Below are positions 37,026 through 39,937 of a stretch of DNA of 39,937 nt, piece after piece. A model generated the notes under the pieces. It saw only the letters and a program-made list of their open reading frames with translations. It was not told the origin of the DNA and made no database searches. Each line of letters starts with the position of its first letter. The first letter of the stretch is position 1. The position numbers were made by a program, and so were the translations under genes. This DNA comes from Flavobacteriales bacterium (lineage in GTDB: Bacteria; Bacteroidota; Bacteroidia; Flavobacteriales_D; Sanyastnellaceae), in NCBI GenBank assembly GCA_947504275.1, contig CANNHA010000008.1, forward strand, positions 1-39,937, in the 5' to 3' direction.

Positions 37026-38263
37026 CTTTCTACAAATTGTTTTAATACCACACCCCAACCCTTCCATTCCGACCAATCGTTGACACTTTCATTGTGCCAA
37101 ACCATGCGCCAATCACAATGGAAGTCCTTGGCATATTGTTTAGCCGCTGCCACTTTCATCTTGGCGTCTTCAGGCGTTAGATGCAGATAATTTTTCAATG
37201 TCACATCCATTCCCCAAAACGGAACCAGTCGCAAAGTAGACAACTGACTTTTGTGCCAATCATACCATAAAAAACTTCTGCTTGTTCCTGCTCTGTATCC
37301 TACCGCATCTGCAAACCCCATTGTATAATCTCTTTCAACACCCAATGCAACCAATCGTGCACTAGAAATAGGCAATTCATGCTTTAAATAATGAAACCTA
37401 GCCGATTGTATTTTTTTACAACCCAATTGTTCAAGCCGAGTCATTTCCGCCTCATATTGTCCATCTATATCGTGTCCCAAAACACTAGGATGCCATCCCC
37501 ACTCTGCGTCGCCGATACTGTGGAACAAGCAATGCCAACCCGCTGTCCGATGAATGTGCATTCCCTTATCCAAATCTGACCTTTCCGCACACAACACAAA
37601 ATATTTCAGTTCCATTCTCTCGTTTTGGCACATCTCCTTCAAAACATCATAAGTATCGTAAGGATCTTGATGACCCAAAATAACCTGAACCCGTTTGCTC
37701 ACCCAATCCCATTTGAACCTTACAATATCTCTGCAAAACCCACCCCATTGATTCAAAATGGTTTTGAACTTGAACGCATAGGGACTGTCTATATCGACTG
37801 TCAACTGTCTATTTGGAATTCTTGTTTCCGATACTCCCAAAGCGTGAAGCAAGCGGAAGCGCCATTCATCCAAATAAGCCACTTCCACACCTCCCCATTG
37901 TCTTTGAATACAACCGGATGACTGAAACCTTCCCCATTCATCAAAGTGCTCCGGGGTATATTCATCGCATCGCGCTAGCAAATAAAATGCAAAACCAAAT
38001 AAATCAAAGTCACCAAACGATTCCAACCTCCCCACAGCCTTCCGAAACTGGCTGGTATCCCGAGTCTCATCTTTCCACCAAGGAAAATCCATGCATGGAA
38101 AGTGGATCAATGCCGCCTCAGATTCCAACCCATAAGACAAGACTTTAAAACCCTGTGGAATCGACTCGCTTTCAGTAAAAAGTTCAAAAGGAAACCCTTC
38201 CAACAAAAATCCCAATGCATAACGCAACCGGGGTGTATCAATGTTGGAGAGGATGGCTATCAT
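37022..38263 (-). CDS. Polysaccharide-deacetylase-like family protein (DUF7033 type)
   Basis: A 413-residue cytoplasmic protein of the Bacteroidota group annotated as polysaccharide deacetylase family with an N-terminal DUF7033-like region. Signs: the N-terminal MIAILSNIDTPRLRYALGFL, then LARCDEYTPEHFDEWGRFQS, LTVDIDSPYAFKFKT, LGHQDPYDTYDVL, LGHDIDGQYEAEM, MGFADAVGYRAGTSRSFLWY and VWHNESVNDWSEWKGW. The DIDSP and HxS/GYRAGxS pieces recall NodB motifs, but the pattern is diverged and activity is unproven. It has no signal peptide. ATGA overlaps on both sides tie it to wecB and the symporter. Surface glycan modification is the likely setting. Confidence 0.8.
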   Translation of the reverse strand: MIAILSNIDTPRLRYALGFLLEGFPFELFTESESIPQGFKVLSYGLESEAALIHFPCMDFPWWKDETRDTSQFRKAVGRLESFGDFDLFGFAFYLLARCDEYTPEHFDEWGRFQSSGCIQRQWGGVEVAYLDEWRFRLLHALGVSETRIPNRQLTVDIDSPYAFKFKTILNQWGGFCRDIVRFKWDWVSKRVQVILGHQDPYDTYDVLKEMCQNERMELKYFVLCAERSDLDKGMHIHRTAGWHCLFHSIGDAEWGWHPSVLGHDIDGQYEAEMTRLEQLGCKKIQSARFHYLKHELPISSARLVALGVERDYTMGFADAVGYRAGTSRSFLWYDWHKSQLSTLRLVPFWGMDVTLKNYLHLTPEDAKMKVAAAKQYAKDFHCDWRMVWHNESVNDWSEWKGWGVVLKQFVER

Positions 38264-39387
38264 TTCAAAAAATCAAATATGATGGTCGCCATTTTCTCAG
38301 CAGCCTTTCCATCACCATACAAGGGTTTCCATGTCATGTCAGCCATTTGCATTACTTGATTAAAAGCCTGGGTGATTTTCACGGCATCGGCACCCACTAA
38401 AAAAGCCTTTCCATCTGCAACTATTTCCACCCATTCTGTGGTATCACGCAATATGATACAAGGCTTCTCTGCAAAGTAAGATTCTTTCTGCACACCGCCA
38501 GAGTCAGTAACTATCAATTGACTCAATCTTTCCATTTGAAGCATTCCAATATAGCCCAATGGCTCAATCAAATGAACATGCTCCGCCGCTTCAAGTGCCG
38601 TGAGCAATTCAGGTTGTGCAGCCAAATTCTTTCTCAAACGCGGATGCACAGGTAAAACCCATTCCAATCCCGCTGACTGCGTTAATTGCATCAACGTTTC
38701 TACTATCGCTTTGAGTACCTCTGGATGGTCCGTGTTATGATCCCTGTGAATGGTGGATAAAACAAACTGTTTGCCCACAAAGGGTATTACTTCAGGTCGG
38801 TATTCCCTTGTACCATAATACAACGCGTTGTCATACATAACATCACCGCATTGAAAGACACCAGGATTAACCGGTGAATATGGCGCTGTGGCATTGGTCA
38901 TCCCTTCTTTTTCCAAATTCTCCAATCCCAATGGGGTGGGACTAAACAGTAAGGTGGACAAGTGATCGGTCACAATGCGATTGATTTCCTCCGGCATGGT
39001 GCGCTGAAAACTGCGCAAACCAGCTTCAACATGTATCACAGGAATATTGGCTTTAGCAGCCACCAAAGCTCCGGCCAGTGTGGAATTGGTATCACCATAA
39101 ACCAAAACGGCATCTGGTAATTCTTTTAGAATCAAAGACTCCAAATCCATCATCATTTTACCTGTCTGGACTCCATGTGTGCCTGACCCTGCAGAAAACA
39201 CCTGAAAAGGAGCATCAATCTCCATCTCCCTGAAAAAAACTTCGGACATGGATTCATCATAATGCTGACCTGTGTGAACGATGAGCTCTTGCACCCTTCC
39301 TGCGTAATCATTTCTCCAAACCCTATTCAGCGCGGCTGCCTTGATGAACTGGGGACGTGCCCCAACAACGGTCATGATTCTCTTCAT
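38260..39387 (-). CDS. wecB: UDP-N-acetylglucosamine 2-epimerase (non-hydrolysing)
   Basis: A 375-residue cytoplasmic enzyme converting UDP-GlcNAc to UDP-ManNAc for surface polysaccharide synthesis. GT-B-type fold signatures: VVGARPQFIKAAALNR at the start, VHTGQHYDESMSEVFF, VYGDTNSTLAGALVA with the catalytic Asp, VIHVEAGLRSF with Glu, MPEEINRIVTDHLS with Glu, VLSTIHRDHNTD with the conserved His, and TDSGGVQKESYF near the nucleotide site. Length matches WecB. It overlaps radC by ATGA upstream and the deacetylase-like gene by ATGA downstream. Confidence 0.96.
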   Translation of the reverse strand: MKRIMTVVGARPQFIKAAALNRVWRNDYAGRVQELIVHTGQHYDESMSEVFFREMEIDAPFQVFSAGSGTHGVQTGKMMMDLESLILKELPDAVLVYGDTNSTLAGALVAAKANIPVIHVEAGLRSFQRTMPEEINRIVTDHLSTLLFSPTPLGLENLEKEGMTNATAPYSPVNPGVFQCGDVMYDNALYYGTREYRPEVIPFVGKQFVLSTIHRDHNTDHPEVLKAIVETLMQLTQSAGLEWVLPVHPRLRKNLAAQPELLTALEAAEHVHLIEPLGYIGMLQMERLSQLIVTDSGGVQKESYFAEKPCIILRDTTEWVEIVADGKAFLVGADAVKITQAFNQVMQMADMTWKPLYGDGKAAEKMATIIFDFLK

Positions 39388-39937
39388 TCTAATAAGCCTT
39401 GATCGGCGAAGCTAAAATACGCATTCCCATGAACGATTAAGTGATCCATCACCAACAATTCCATCACCTTTCCCACAGCGCGCAATTTGGCTGTGATGTC
39501 CAAATCGTGTTCTGATGGAATCAGACTCCCGCTTGGGTGATTGTGTGCCAAAATAATAGCGTTGGCATGATGCTGCAGAGCCAATGAAAACACCTTTTTT
39601 GGATCTACCAAAGTAGCTGTAAGTCCTCCTTCACTGATGCGCTTTGCGGTGATTACTGAGTTGTTTCTATTGAGCAACAAAATCCAGAATTCTTCATGCG
39701 TCAAATCCCCCAAATGTTTTACCAAATACTCAAACGCATGATTGGAACAAGAAATAGATTTCTTTTTATCCAACTCTTCAAATCGCCTGCGACGTGCCAA
39801 CTCAAATACTGCAGTTAACACGGCAGCTTTTCCGAAACCAATTCCCTTAATGGCCATCCAATCTTGCAAAGAGAATTGCGATAGCCTGGTTAATTTCCCA
39901 AACCCTTGCTCTAGAATCAAGTTGGCCATGTCCATGA
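39384..39937 (-). CDS. radC: RadC-family JAB/MPN domain protein, partial (N-terminus outside window)
   Basis: The C-terminal 183 residues of a RadC (UPF0758) protein; the frame is open to the right window edge and typical members have roughly 40-50 more N-terminal residues. Visible are a helix-hairpin-helix (SLQDWMAIKGIGFGKAAVL) and the JAMM metalloprotease-like domain with the zinc motif HNHPSGSLIPSEHDLD (HxHPx7SxxD complete). The name comes from a DNA-repair allele that was later reassigned, so a repair role is not established. Its 3' end overlaps wecB by ATGA, so an unrelated-looking gene heads this glycan run. Confidence 0.93.
   Translation of the reverse strand, partial: MDMANLILEQGFGKLTRLSQFSLQDWMAIKGIGFGKAAVLTAVFELARRRRFEELDKKKSISCSNHAFEYLVKHLGDLTHEEFWILLLNRNNSVITAKRISEGGLTATLVDPKKVFSLALQHHANAIILAHNHPSGSLIPSEHDLDITAKLRAVGKVMELLVMDHLIVHGNAYFSFADQGLLE

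Overview
The window reads as one contiguous chromosomal segment of a Bacteroidota bacterium, most likely a marine or freshwater Flavobacteriales relative. The grounds are a Por-type (type IX secretion) C-terminal sorting domain, Cys-rich repeats of the form GCxDxxAxNYxxxA in secreted proteins, Bacteroidota-style -7 boxes (TAnnTTTG or TAnnTTCG), weak ribosome binding sites, moderate GC, and families typical of the phylum (DUF4846, DUF2147, lipocalin-like lipoproteins, the LptD/amidase/MlaD/Fe-S cluster). Genes are packed tightly. No gene-free stretch exceeds 300 bases, and I saw no tRNA, rRNA, CRISPR array, insertion sequence or prophage.

Region 1 (1-6353, + strand): the 3' end of ribosomal protein S1 (rpsA) with its terminator, then an apparent operon of a secreted TPR protein, a secreted endonuclease/exonuclease/phosphatase-family protein, a second TPR protein, an MbnP-like copper-binding lipoprotein, an MbnH-like dihaem c-type peroxidase, and an inositol-monophosphatase-family enzyme.

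Region 2 (6415-12859, +): two large secreted proteins. The first (1495 aa) is a mosaic of PPC-like, PKD, Cys-rich, lysyl-oxidase, dockerin/cohesin-like and MopE-type repeats ending in a type IX sorting domain. Its lysyl-oxidase part keeps the copper-binding WxxCHxHYH motif and the Lys/Tyr pair that would form the LTQ cofactor. The second is an alpha/beta hydrolase joined to a Cys-rich repeat and a structural tail. The MbnP/MbnH pair 0.9 kb upstream of the lysyl oxidase forms a small copper-protein neighbourhood, which is the most interesting part of the window.

Region 3 (12860-19060): a P2-like cation ATPase whose predicted ion site differs from SERCA, a tiny linking ORF, a methyltransferase, a lipocalin-like lipoprotein, a SOUL haem-binding protein, a pentapeptide-repeat protein, an inverted repeat built from TTTGCG-type units, and a HEPN/MNT (HepT/MntA) toxin-antitoxin pair with its own promoter.

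Region 4 (19070-26048): an envelope and redox cluster. A two-gene Hdr-like iron-sulfur module, an MCE/MlaD lipid-transport protein and an N-acetylmuramoyl-L-alanine amidase with a SPOR domain lie on the minus strand, divergent from an LptD-like outer-membrane protein.

Region 5 (26058-31382): a thioredoxin-like protein with a CAPC active site, a DUF4846 lipoprotein, NADP-type glutamate dehydrogenase with a strong UUCG terminator, and an RND/MMPL exporter.

Region 6 (31392-39937): a plus-strand run (small lipoprotein, RmlA, polyprenyl synthetase, unknown protein, DUF2147 protein, GH29 fucosidase) meets a minus-strand run (RadC, WecB, polysaccharide-deacetylase-like protein, sodium:solute symporter). 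The minus-strand genes are joined by 4-base ATGA overlaps. This end looks devoted to isoprenoid, surface-glycan and sugar metabolism.
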